DNA of 64,000 bases from Bradyrhizobium niftali (GCF_004571025.1 NZ_SPQT01000031.1:1-64000), one strand, 5' to 3'. Counted from the stretch's first letter, positions 1-6,871 are shown. A program made the numbers and translations. The notes: a model not told the origin generated them from the letters alone.

Positions 1-2
1 CA

Positions 3-410
3 AACGCGACGAGCAAGCGACTGGATGCGATCCCTGGCGTCGGTCCAGCGCTGGCAACGGCGCTAGTCGCGAGCGTTGCCGATGCCAAGGCCTTCCGATC
101 GGGGCGGGACTTCTCGGCCTGGGTCGGGCTCGTGCCGAAGCAGAACTCCAGTGGGGGCAAGGACAGGCTTGGCAGCATCAGTAAGCAAGGCGATCGCTAC
201 CTACGCAGCCTGTTCACGGCAGGTGCACTCGCCGTGATCCGCTATGCCAAGATCCATGGTGCGCGGCATCGGCCCTGGCTCACAGCGTTGTTGGCGCGCC
301 GTCCCACCAAGGTCGCCGCGATCGCGCTCGCCAACAAGCTCGCCAGGATGGCATGGGCGATGATGGCCAGGAACGAACGCTACAGGGAACCCGCCGCTCT
401 CACGGCGTGA
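3..410 (+). CDS. IS110-family transposase, C-terminal part cut by the window edge
   Basis: The frame is open from the first bases to a TGA at 408-410, so the gene begins outside the window. The translation holds the helix-hairpin-helix-like Transposase_20 segment (LDAIPGVGPALATAL), then WVGLVPKQNSSGGKDRLG and SKQGDRYLR, the C-terminal serine-containing part typical of IS110 transposases. It ends with ALANKLARMAWAMM and ERYREPAALTA, the usual family ending, so this C-terminus looks complete. It is clearly different in sequence from the second copy at 3432-4316. Whether the whole element is active cannot be judged from here. Confidence 0.9.
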   Translation, partial: NATSKRLDAIPGVGPALATALVASVADAKAFRSGRDFSAWVGLVPKQNSSGGKDRLGSISKQGDRYLRSLFTAGALAVIRYAKIHGARHRPWLTALLARRPTKVAAIALANKLARMAWAMMARNERYREPAALTA

Positions 411-938
411 ACGAGATCACAGCCGGACATTCGGGTGTGACGTAACGGTTGGAAGGGCGAACAGCACTTAATGCAGCGCCGGTCGATCCGGCGATCAGGA
501 CAACCCACATGGGCCATGGCATCTTCGAATGCGTGCTTTTGATCGGGACCTGATCCGCGGAGGGCATTATGGCCAGCGGTCATGAGTACCGCGCAAAAAG
601 GCCGAACACATGGCTGCTCCGACCAACGCCGCAAGTGAAGATTCTCCTTGCCAACCCGGAGCCGTCCACAGGGCATTAGCTCCATCTGGCATTCATTTGA
701 TCTAGATCAACATGCGAGACTTTTTTGAGCCAAAAGAGGTGTTGCGTAGCCCCACTATGCGACCCCACCCAAAGCCTTCGGCTCCTCAATGGCCACCGGC
801 TTCTTTTTGTCTGCATTTCCCGCCCGTCTTGAGAAACACCTCCGGGTGATTACGGAGGTCCGATGCAATTTGCGCCTGTTCGGGGATTTGCTCTATGCTC
901 TACTCCTTGCCAAGTTACAAAACAGGGAGGGTTGAACG
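411..938. other. Intergenic region between IS110 and the FixK-like gene
   Basis: No convincing long gene. The first about 280 bases follow the transposase and probably belong to the IS non-coding end. From 697 on it is the control region of the downstream regulator: a perfect FixK/FNR box, then an unusually long leader with two small open frames (757-849, weak; 863-979, strong ribosome site). The reverse-strand frame at 380-685 has no recognisable content. Confidence 0.5.
697..710. promoter_or_regulatory. FixK/FNR box (TTGATCTAGATCAA)
   Basis: Perfect 14-bp palindrome TTGAT-CTAG-ATCAA matching the FixK/FNR consensus TTGAY-N4-RTCAA. It lies about 235 bp upstream of the FixK-type gene at 939, much further than the other boxes in this window (about 40-85 bp from their start codons), so there is a long leader or an intervening small gene. 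Confidence 0.8.
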
Positions 939-979
939 GTGCTGGTCAATGCGAACGCTGCCGCCCGCCAGCCTATTGA
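863..979 (+). CDS. Candidate upstream small ORF (38 aa) overlapping the FixK-like gene
   Basis: ATG at 863 is preceded by CGGAGGTCCG, one of the best Shine-Dalgarno sequences in the area. The frame encodes 38 residues with four cysteines (ALCSTPC and CERCRPP) and stops at 977-979, inside the first codons of the regulator that starts at 939 in another frame. This arrangement could couple translation of the two. I know no family for it. It could be chance; the ribosome site is the only real support. Confidence 0.3.
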   Translation: MQFAPVRGFALCSTPCQVTKQGGLNGAGQCERCRPPAY

Positions 980-1604
980 CGGGCACCTCGCCGATCTCGC
1001 TGGCGAGCACGTCTTTTGCAGTGAGTTCAAGTATCGCAAGGGCATCGAGATTTTTGGTGAAGGGGAGGACGCAGAATACGTCTACCAAATTACTTCCGGA
1101 GCGGTGCGGACGTATAGGATGCTTCCAGATGGTCGCCGCCAGATTAATGCGTTTCACCTCCAGGGTGACATGTTCGGATTTGAGAATGGCGTCGCGCACC
1201 GGTTTAGCGCCGACGCTCTCGTCGAAACCCAGGTTCGCATCATAAAGCGAAGCAGCATCCTCGATGCCATGCAAAATCGAGTAGTCAGCAACAAAAACCT
1301 CATTTGCTTTGTTACGCAAAATCTGCAGCACGCGGAAGATCACATGCTTCTCTTGGGGCGGAAGTCTTCCCTGGAGAGAGTTGCCACCTTCCTTCTTGAA
1401 ATGGATGAACGGCTAGCACATCCCTCGATGATGTTGCTGCCAATGAACCGCCGCGACATCGCCGACTATCTCGGTCTCACCTTGGAAACCGTCTCCCGCG
1501 CGTTGTCCATACTTCGAGACGAAGCGCTGCTGCGCTTTGACGGAAACACTCAACGGCGGCTCGAATTGCTAGACCGTCATGCTCTCGCGGAGTTCGACGT
1601 CTGA
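939..1604 (+). CDS. Crp/Fnr-family regulator, FixK type
   Basis: A 221-residue protein with an N-terminal cyclic-nucleotide-binding-like fold (YVYQITSGAVRTYRMLPDGRRQI, here split as YVYQITSGAV and RTYRMLPDGRRQI) and a C-terminal Crp helix-turn-helix. The recognition helix DYLGLTLETVSRA carries the E..SR triad that in FNR/FixK proteins reads TTGA-TCAA boxes. The N-terminus lacks the four-cysteine FNR iron-sulfur motif; only two scattered cysteines are present (HVFCSEF, NLICFV), so it resembles FixK rather than FNR. The start is GTG at 939, with AGGGAGG 8 bases before it. A perfect FixK box upstream suggests control by itself or by the second FixK-type protein at 43230. Both proteins share long motifs (NLQHAEDHMLLLGRK, RRDIADYLGLTLETVSRA). 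Confidence 0.9.
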   Translation: MLVNANAAARQPIDGHLADLAGEHVFCSEFKYRKGIEIFGEGEDAEYVYQITSGAVRTYRMLPDGRRQINAFHLQGDMFGFENGVAHRFSADALVETQVRIIKRSSILDAMQNRVVSNKNLICFVTQNLQHAEDHMLLLGRKSSLERVATFLLEMDERLAHPSMMLLPMNRRDIADYLGLTLETVSRALSILRDEALLRFDGNTQRRLELLDRHALAEFDV

Positions 1605-1939
1605 CTTCCTGTATTGGCCCTTAGCCGAAGGTCGCTGGAGCCTCTGTCATGTCGGCTCTCAGGGGCAAACCGGGCGTCGGTTCAGCCTACCTACTGCCGG
1701 GCGGGGCGGGCTGTTTCCTGCGGCAACTTAATCCAGAATCTTAACATTTGTTATCGCAACTGAATTTCGGAGAAGACGATATCAAACTAGGCGTGCCGCC
1801 TTGAGTGGTGCGCCGGGCGACCCCGTAGCGTCCGGCTCCAGCCCCGAGATGCCCGGGGTCGTTCCGTAAAAAACGCGTCCGTCTTGGCGAGCTTTTCGCA
1901 ACAAAGCTTCTCACTGAGCCCCTGGCGGCAATGTCTTGG
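1605..1939. other. Gene-free region between convergent genes
   Basis: Separates the regulator (ends 1604) from the reverse-strand ligase remnant (ends 1940). The open frames here overlap the ligase or lack codon structure and ribosome sites. I see no terminator with a T-tract, no RNA gene and no repeat. Confidence 0.4.
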
Positions 1940-2531
1940 CTAGAATTCCCGCGCCATTGCAGGGTGTGTCCGGTTCTTGACCTTGATCCACTCCTTCGTG
2001 CGCCCCGCGACATAGCGCCGATCGCTGCGCTTGGACACCAGGCCCTCGAGGCCAAGGCGGCAGGCGGCGCCGAACAGCTCGGTGCCGATCTCGCCTGGCT
2101 CGAAGGGCGCGACGAACATGCCATCCGGCCGACCGCGTAGCAGCCGCGCAAGGTTGGTCTTGCGCAGGCTCAGCGGCAGCTGGCGCAGATCTTCGCCGCC
2201 GAGCGCGAGGACGTCGAATGCGTAGAGCTGCACCTCGTTGTCGTGCCGGCGCGAGTGCAGGGCGTTGAAGTCGGAGATGCCGTCGACACCGAGCACAACG
2301 GCCTCGCCGTCGATGATGAATTGCTGCTCGCGGTTCTTCAGCGCGGCCTCGACGATCCAGGGAAATCGCTTGGTCCAGTCGTGACCGTTGCGGGTGATTA
2401 GCCGAACGGTCTTGCCGTTGCGCTCGACGCGCAAGCGGTAGCCGTCATACTTGATTTCGTGGATCCAGTCGGGCCCCGGAAGGCACGGCTTTGGCGGCGG
2501 CTGGCAGGCAGAACTCGAACGCGCGGTACAT
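1940..2531 (-). pseudogene. ATP-dependent DNA ligase (LigD-type catalytic domain), frameshifted
   Basis: The main frame encodes WIHEIKYDGYRLRVERNG (the nucleotidyltransferase K-x-D-G active site), IDGEAVVLG, YAFDVLAL and EGLVSKRSDRRYVAGRT plus WIKVKN, the ordered motifs of ATP-dependent DNA ligases of the short stand-alone rhizobial type (about 200 aa). Its natural N-terminus, MYRAFEFCLPAAAKAVPSG, lies in another frame starting at 2531. One extra G (reverse strand) in the GGGG run at 2474-2477 separates the two; removing it gives a continuous PSGPDWIHEIKYDGYR. It is therefore a frameshifted gene or a homopolymer sequencing error. The family seals DNA nicks, often in end joining, but no Ku gene is in the window. 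Confidence 0.8.
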
Positions 2532-2610
2532 GCGAACGAGATAGTCACGCGGCTGCGAATATGCGAATCTCGCTCCCGTTTCGGCATCGGAATTCGCCAG
2601 CGAGGGACCG

Positions 2611-2688
2611 ATGACAATTGCATTGCCGTATCTTGGAATTGCGCTCTGCTGCTCGCTCAGTCTCTGGTTGGTGATCCTGGTGCTATAG
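2611..2688 (+). CDS. Candidate 25-aa membrane microprotein
   Basis: ATG at 2611 follows GAGGGACCG, a reasonable ribosome site. The frame encodes 25 residues, almost all hydrophobic (MTIALPYLGIALCCSLSLW then LVILVL), forming a single predicted membrane helix, and ends with TAG. Rhizobial genomes carry many unannotated proteins like this, but no function can be assigned. It lies opposite the upstream region of the ligase remnant. Confidence is limited by its size. Confidence 0.4.
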   Translation: MTIALPYLGIALCCSLSLWLVILVL

Positions 2689-2979
2689 GGCGTTAGCCGC
2701 AGTCGCCGCCGTCGCTCCAATGCAGCGACGACCTCAAAAAGCCCCAGCTCGCGGGCAAGCGCCCTTGTCGTTCCTCACAAACAAGGGCCGCCGACTTGCC
2801 GTCAGCGGCCCCGTCCGGGTTTCAATAGTTCCGAGATCAAATGGCCTAGCCAGCCCCGGATTGCCGATTTTTCCCGATCCTCAAGGTTCTCGCAACCACA
2901 TATGTGAATCGTCTAATTGATTTTTTCGCCGCCCCCTCTGCGCGGTTGCAGCCGCGGAAGTAGCCGTCGCCATCGGTCT
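2689..2979. other. Gene-free region with one hairpin
   Basis: No supportable gene. It contains a perfect 8-bp inverted repeat, GCCCTTGT (2761-2768) and ACAAGGGC (2781-2788), without a T-tract. The last bases lead into the FixK box at 2980. Confidence 0.4.
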
Positions 2980-2993
2980 TTGATTTATCTCAA
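2980..2993. promoter_or_regulatory. FixK/FNR box (TTGATTTATCTCAA)
   Basis: TTGAT-TTAT-CTCAA matches the FixK core TTGA-N6-TCAA. Its centre is about 41.5 bp before the ATG at 3028. If it acts at the usual -40.5/-41.5 position, transcription would begin at or next to the start codon. Confidence 0.65.
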
Positions 2994-3027
2994 TGACTCC
3001 GCTTGGTCCCGCCCGCTCGCTGGGACC

Positions 3028-3171
3028 ATGAGCCAATCCGACAAGCCGGATTCAGCTAAGCCGCCACCTCCTCGACCGACGCGCTTGGATGAGGTGCGGC
3101 AGGCCGTAGAAGAGTATGCTGCTGAACTCCGGGAGATCATCAGGAAGCTCCGGCGGAGGCTGCTGCATTGA
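3028..3171 (+). CDS. Small basic protein downstream of a FixK box
   Basis: 47 residues: a proline-rich start (SAKPPPPRPTRLDE) followed by a strongly helical, charged segment ending EIIRKLRRRLLH. An in-frame ATG further upstream (2917) would place the FixK box inside the gene, so ATG 3028 is preferred. The Shine-Dalgarno is weak, in keeping with a very short or absent leader. Not a named family that I recognise. The box in front suggests expression under low oxygen. It lies alone between the ligase remnant and the IS110 copy. Confidence 0.5.
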   Translation: MSQSDKPDSAKPPPPRPTRLDEVRQAVEEYAAELREIIRKLRRRLLH

Positions 3172-3431
3172 GGCCGCCTCATGTGTGGATGGCCCCCGTC
3201 TTGCAAGAATTATTTTCGTGATGAGCAGTGGTCGCTTGCAGTCATGTGTCCGGCCTTTGTGCGCGGTCGTACCTAACCGCTGGCCTTGATGGATTCCGCG
3301 GATCGAGGCCTTATCAGTTGGCCGGGTTCGAACGCCACTGAGGCGGTCAGGTTTCTCTCGATGCGTCGGGTGACCGACTCTGCCATCACGTGTTTTCACT
3401 CTCGCAAGCTGGCGGCACGCTCCTTAGCGGG

Positions 3432-4316
3432 TCATGCCGCCAATGCTGCGTTGCGGTAGGTGTCCTGTGCACTGTTAACGAGCAGGCGGCGGAGATAACT
3501 GTCACCTCGTTTGCTAATCCGGCCGAGACGCGCTTTGCCACCGGTGGAGTTTTGTCGCGGTACCAACCCAAGCCAAGCGGCGAACTCTCTACCGCTGCAG
3601 AATGTCTTTGGGTCGGCAACAGTTGCTGCAATCGCGGTGGCGATGATCGGCCCTATTCCCGGGACAGTGGCCAGACGTTGGCTGACTGGATTGTTCTTAT
3701 GCCATGCTAGGATCTGCTTCTCGAGTCCTGCGATCCGGGTCTGAGTATCTTCGATCTGGCTAACGATCACCGTCAGCACCTGGCGGGCAATATCCGATAT
3801 ACGCCTGTCCTCCTCATCCAGGACAATTGCGATCAGTTTCGCCACTTTGTGCAGCCCCTGCGCCTCAATAAGACCGAACTCGGCCAAGTGCCCACGCAGA
3901 GCATTAACTAGCATGGTGCGCTGACGGATCAGCAAATCGCGAGCCCGATGTATCATGAGGGCCGATTGTTGCTCCGTCGTTTTTATCGGCACGAAGCGCA
4001 TCGATGGACGTCTAACTGCCTCGCAGATCGCCTCGGCATCGGCCACGTCGTTCTTGTTGCGCCTTACATAGGCTTTTACATAAGCAGGCGGCATGAGTCG
4101 TGGCACATGGCCGAGCGCAGTTAACTCGCGCGCCCAATGATGCGCCGTCGCGCAGGCTTCCAGCCCGACGAGGCACGACGGAAGCCCTGCAAAGAAAGCG
4201 AGAACTTGGCCTCGTCGCAGTTGCTTGCGCATGATTACGCTGCCCGCCTCATCGACCGCATGCACCTGGAAAACCTTCTTTGCCAGATCAAGACCGATTG
4301 CTGTAATATTGCCCAT
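3432..4316 (-). CDS. IS110-family transposase with internal C-terminal deletion
   Basis: 294 residues. The N-terminal DEDD/RuvC-like domain is intact: GLDLAKKVFQVHAVD, GLEACATAHHWA, and YVRRNKNDVADAEAI. A coiled-coil linker follows, then the Transposase_20 part (TVPGIGPIIATAI, WLGLVPRQNSTGGKARLG, ISKRGDSYLRRLLV). The family then normally continues for about 50 residues through a KPWL..LANK.AR.AWA-like stretch. Here the chain jumps from LLVNSAQ directly to DTYRNAALAA, which resembles the final residues of the first copy (ERYREPAALTA). The simplest reading is an in-frame deletion of about 50 residues, so the enzyme is probably inactive. Flanking element ends are not clearly visible. Confidence 0.85.
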   Translation of the reverse strand: MGNITAIGLDLAKKVFQVHAVDEAGSVIMRKQLRRGQVLAFFAGLPSCLVGLEACATAHHWARELTALGHVPRLMPPAYVKAYVRRNKNDVADAEAICEAVRRPSMRFVPIKTTEQQSALMIHRARDLLIRQRTMLVNALRGHLAEFGLIEAQGLHKVAKLIAIVLDEEDRRISDIARQVLTVIVSQIEDTQTRIAGLEKQILAWHKNNPVSQRLATVPGIGPIIATAIAATVADPKTFCSGREFAAWLGLVPRQNSTGGKARLGRISKRGDSYLRRLLVNSAQDTYRNAALAA

Positions 4317-4470
4317 GGATGGCTCCCATTACTGGTGATCTTCGACGACCACCATTATGGCACTCGATGCCGCGAGAGGGGGCCATCCACCCCATCAGTT
4401 GGCGGCCAGACCAATCCTTGGGACAGATCAAGGTATTCAATCCCAAAGAACATGTAGCGAACCTTGCAAG

Positions 4471-4503
4471 GAATGGAACAAGAGCATTTAATGGGTTCCA
4501 TTC
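4471..4503. repeat. Perfect 9-bp inverted repeat upstream of the 4528 gene
   Basis: GAATGGAAC (4471-4479) and GTTCCATTC (4495-4503) are exact reverse complements with 15 bases between. It lies between the IS110 gene start and the ATG at 4528, so it could be a leader hairpin, an operator, or the palindromic target the IS110 element chose. Confidence 0.45.
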
Positions 4504-4527
4504 ATCGCGGCTGCTGAGGGCCGTCAG

Positions 4528-4761
4528 ATGCCTGAGTACCAAGCCTATGTGATTGGCAAGGATGGGCACATCAAACAGCGCCTCGACCTGATATGCGCGG
4601 ATGATGCCGCGGCCAAAGAACGGGCCAAGTCCCTCGTGGAAAACGACGCGATAGAGCTATGGCAATCCGACCATAAGATCGCGACGTTCGACCCTGACCC
4701 ACTGAAAGCTGAACAAGTGCAGGGCTGGCTCAAGAGCGAGTTGCATCCGCCGAAGCGATAA
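4528..4761 (+). CDS. Small conserved-type hypothetical protein (77 aa)
   Basis: MPEYQAYVIGKDGHIKQR, then LICADDAAAKERAKSL and IELWQSDHKIATFDP. This matches a type of short rhizobial protein of unknown function with a beta strand, the CADDAAA..A helix and an ELW...R/HKIA strand. The gene ends directly at a hairpin with a short T-stretch (4762-4787). No signal peptide or membrane helix. No functional clue from the neighbours, which are an IS110 copy and non-coding DNA. Confidence 0.65.
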   Translation: MPEYQAYVIGKDGHIKQRLDLICADDAAAKERAKSLVENDAIELWQSDHKIATFDPDPLKAEQVQGWLKSELHPPKR

Positions 4762-4787
4762 GGCCGCCTCGGTTGGCGGCCTCTTTG
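4762..4787 (+). terminator. Hairpin terminator after the 4528 gene
   Basis: GGCCGCC (4762-4768), loop TCGGTT, GGCGGCC (4775-4781), then TCTTTG. The same stem with loop TCAGCT recurs at 6793-6812. Confidence 0.6.
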
Positions 4788-4791
4788 AACG

Positions 4792-4838
4792 AAAAAGGCC
4801 CCAGCTCGCAGGATTAGGGGGGCGTTGAGCTGGGGCCG
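4792..4838. repeat. GGCCCC hairpin repeat, copy 1
   Basis: GGCCCCAGCTC pairs with GAGCTGGGGCC, an exact 11-bp stem with a loop of about 20 bases, preceded by a run of A. Two related copies are at 5191-5252 and 5810-5866. Confidence 0.55.
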
Positions 4839-5143
4839 ACGGGGTGCCCTTGGGGAAGGGCACCGGGAAAACCTGGCAATCCAGCAATCGTTCCTAAGGG
4901 CTCCCGCCCCAACACTTCCCGGTGTCCCGATCTGTCTCTGCGGGTGTGCCAATCGGGACAGCGCCCGGATGTGGGGTGCTGTCCGTATTTGATCCTCTGG
5001 TGCCCCAAGCTGAACGCGTTCGGGTCCCTCTGGAGCTCTATCGGCATCAAGATGTCCCGCTCCAGCACAATGAACCTTGGCATGGAGTGTGCAGACAAAG
5101 CATTACCGGGGTTTTGCATCATCCCCCCTGGGGCTGGAAAGCC
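4839..5143. other. Structured non-coding stretch ending at a terminator
   Basis: No credible protein gene. The stretch holds an inverted repeat TCCCGAT...ATCGGGA around 4925-4960 and runs straight into a rho-independent terminator at 5144-5177. It may be a small RNA or the 3' remains of a lost gene. Confidence 0.3.
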
Positions 5144-5177
5144 GCCGCCCGCGCCATATTGAGCGGGCGGCGTTTTT
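5144..5177 (+). terminator. Rho-independent terminator with no gene upstream
   Basis: GCCGCCCGC (5144-5152) pairs perfectly with GCGGGCGGC (5163-5171), followed by GTTTTTATT. The nearest upstream gene on this strand ends at 4761 with its own hairpin, so this terminator may close an unannotated RNA. Confidence 0.65.
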
Positions 5178-5190
5178 ATTGCGGATAGCA

Positions 5191-5252
5191 GAAAGGCCCC
5201 AACTCGAGCGCGACCGGGGAGCTGGAGCCAAGGTGCCGGGCCAGCTAAGGCC
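5191..5252. repeat. GGCCCC hairpin repeat, copy 2 (decayed stem)
   Basis: AAAGGCCCCAACTC...GAGCTGGAGCC followed by AAGGTGCCGGGCCAGC. It is close to copy 3 over its whole length, including the 3' tail, but the stem has mismatches. Confidence 0.5.
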
Positions 5253-5302
5253 GGTCTGAAAATCGCAGCGGCCTGATTTGCTTTCGCCAACTTTTCCCGA
5301 GG

Positions 5303-5336
5303 TGGTCAAGATTGACCAGATGTCCGGCAGCGGACA
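5303..5336. promoter_or_regulatory. Two adjacent palindromes upstream of the 5430 gene
   Basis: TGGTCAA-GA-TTGACCA (5303-5318) and TGTCCG-GCAG-CGGACA (5321-5336) stand side by side about 95-130 bp before the ATG at 5430. Both are exact inverted repeats, suggestive of dimer-bound operators. The binding protein is unknown. Confidence 0.3.
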
Positions 5337-5429
5337 TGTCAGGCTATGCCATCACCGCGCGGCCCTTGGCTTTCATCGGTGATGAGAACGCCACCAGCGC
5401 TCCCGCTTCCTCTGGAATGGAGCAGCGCC

Positions 5430-5627
5430 ATGCAGCGACGCCGTCTCAAGCAAACCACGTCCCTTGAAGAGCGCCTGGCCGAACAGGCGCAACGACTCCG
5501 TGACGAGGCCGAAACGCTTCCACCCGGTATCGAACGTGAGCATACAATCCGCAAAGCCCGGCAAGCCGAGACCGGCGCTCACATCTGCGAGTGGCTGAAT
5601 TCGCCCGGGCTGCAACCACCGGATTGA
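5430..5627 (+). CDS. Small charged helical protein, paralogue of 6299 gene
   Basis: 65 residues: MQRRRLKQTTSLEERLAEQ, then RLRDEAETLPPGIERE, KARQAETGAHICEWL and SPGLQPP. The protein at 6299-6505 has the same order of blocks with about two thirds identical residues. The KARQAETG..M/I.EWL.SPGL ending is typical of small rhizobial proteins of unknown function. ATG 5430 was chosen because homology with the second copy begins there; the frame is open further upstream. No signal or membrane segment. Confidence 0.65.
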   Translation: MQRRRLKQTTSLEERLAEQAQRLRDEAETLPPGIEREHTIRKARQAETGAHICEWLNSPGLQPPD

Positions 5628-5639
5628 ACGCTGCAGCCA

Positions 5640-5812
5640 ACTCGCAGGCGCCGGTGGCTGAGAGCGACGCGCTCCCGCCCCGCATTTTCGAGAGCGCTGG
5701 CGGTGGGCTGTCGACGAAGTGCGAGCCTTGCTCGCGGCCTGGAGGAAGCCGTCCGCGCGTTGGCCGGCCTCGCATGGGACGCCGTGCGAAACGTCAAGGG
5801 CGCGCAGCAAAA
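5640..5812 (+). pseudogene. Decayed DUF6894 gene copy
   Basis: Nucleotides at about 5646-5672 (GGCGCCGGTGGCTGAGAG) match the leader of the DUF6894 gene at 8959. The stretch around 5728-5812 (TTGGCCGGCCTCGCATGGGA and following) closely matches its codons for ARALAGLSWDAVRNFKG. The part between, encoding the YYFDLRDGDEI start, is missing or scrambled, and no single frame spans the rest. It is a remnant of a duplicated DUF6894 locus. Confidence 0.6.
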
Positions 5813-5866
5813 GGCCCCAACTCAAGGGAACGGCGAGCTGGGGCCAAGGTACCGGGCCAGCCAAGG
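5810..5866. repeat. GGCCCC hairpin repeat, copy 3
   Basis: GGCCCCAACTC pairs with GAGCTGGGGCC with one mismatch, followed by AAGGTACCGGGCCAGCCAAG, nearly the same tail as copy 2. It directly follows the decayed DUF6894 copy. Confidence 0.5.
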
Positions 5867-6298
5867 CTACCGCCGGCCCATGCACATCAACATGCACCAG
5901 GGCGCCATCCCCGTGCGATGGGGCAATCGGCTTAATCAGGATTTGCAAGCGGAGGCCCAACGCGCAGCGGCCCCGCCTCGCTGGTGCGCGGTAGGGCCGC
6001 CCCGCTCTCCCGGATTAGGGGCTGGATCCGTCCGGTGGGCCAATTCAGCTTATGCCCGTTAGCGGGAAACCGTGACTGCTCAAAAGGGGCATCCGTGTCC
6101 AATTGGGACAGGCAAACCTGTTCCTGAGGAGTTTGGATTAACCCGTTTGAGGTGCAACGAATAAAGGCCGGGCCGCCCGCCAGAAGAAGACCATGAAATG
6201 TGAAATGTTCACTTTGGAACAGAACGCGGCGCGTCTGCATATTAGGATCGCTAGAACTCAAACCCAACGGTTAGGACCCGTAAGCCAAGAGGCGAGTC
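5867..6298. other. Gene-free region before the 6299 gene
   Basis: Several short overlapping frames exist, none with recognisable content or a good ribosome site. No terminator or clear repeat is seen; the sequence may be debris from the duplicated small-gene region. Confidence 0.35.
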
Positions 6299-6505
6299 AT
6301 GCAACATCGTCGCAGGTTCAAGCAGACCCTGTCCCTCGAAGAGCGTCTGGCCCGCGAAGCCGAACGATTAAGAGAGCAAGCCAAGAAGCTCCCGCACGGC
6401 CTTGAGCGCGAAACCCTCCTCCGCAAAGCCAGACAAGCCGAGACCGGCTCGCATATGAGCGAATGGCTTACATCGCCGGGGCTTCAACCGCCAAAGCCAG
6501 CGTAG
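6299..6505 (+). CDS. Small charged helical protein, paralogue of 5430 gene
   Basis: 68 residues: MQHRRRFKQTLSLEERLARE, ERLREQAKKLPHGLERE, KARQAETGSHMSEWLTSPG, ending LQPPKPA. AAGAGGCGAGTC before the ATG offers a ribosome site. It has the same architecture as the 5430 gene, with the DUF6894 remnant and a hairpin repeat between them, so a local segment has probably been duplicated and rearranged. Function unknown. Confidence 0.65.
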   Translation: MQHRRRFKQTLSLEERLAREAERLREQAKKLPHGLERETLLRKARQAETGSHMSEWLTSPGLQPPKPA

Positions 6506-6519
6506 ATGCAAGGCACGCC

Positions 6520-6729
6520 TCAGCTATCGAGTTGCCCGGCATAGATCCGGATCCGTCCCGGCGTGGTCATTCGCAGCCTGCCCTGAAGAAAGACCATGTA
6601 GCCCAGCGCGATCAATCGGGCGCGATGTTTGGCAGGGATCGCAGGCGCAGCACCGTTTGCAGACGCGTTACCGACCGCGAGCAAGGAGGCGAACTCCTCA
6701 TGGGTGAGCTTTTTCGCTTTTGCGGTCAT
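6520..6729 (-). CDS. Small hypothetical protein (69 aa)
   Basis: MTAKAKKLTHEEFASLLAVG, then AIPAKHRARLIALGYMVF and LRMTTPGRIRIYAGQ. The pattern of a short helix pair followed by KLI.LGY......LRMT..GR.R.Y looks like a minimal winged helix of a kind common in rhizobia. The start at 6729 is preferred over the one 13 codons upstream because the family-like sequence begins there. It runs opposite to the 6299 gene and ends 15 bp from it. Confidence 0.55.
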   Translation of the reverse strand: MTAKAKKLTHEEFASLLAVGNASANGAAPAIPAKHRARLIALGYMVFLQGRLRMTTPGRIRIYAGQLDS

Positions 6730-6792
6730 GACTGAGCATGGACTGCTTCGGCGATCCTGCATGTGCAATTTTGGTCAGACCCAGGAAATAAA

Positions 6793-6819
6793 GGCCGCCT
6801 CAGCTGGCGGCCTCTTTCA
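6793..6819. terminator. Hairpin identical in stem to the one at 4762
   Basis: GGCCGCC-TCAGCT-GGCGGCC followed by TCTTTCATTT on the plus strand and TTTATTT on the minus strand, so it could act in both directions. No plus-strand gene ends here; it sits in the upstream region of the 6729 start. Confidence 0.4.
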
Positions 6820-6871
6820 TTTGGAAAGCTCGTGGTTGACAGCACAGCAGACGGGAACTGACGACCCGACT

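Noticed and set aside
380..685. Minus-strand 101-residue frame after the first IS110 gene
   Set aside because: Composition and lack of ribosome site suggest IS flank, not a gene.
757..849. 30-residue frame just after the first FixK box
   Set aside because: Proline-rich without plausible structure and with a poorly placed ribosome site; mentioned only as part of the long leader.
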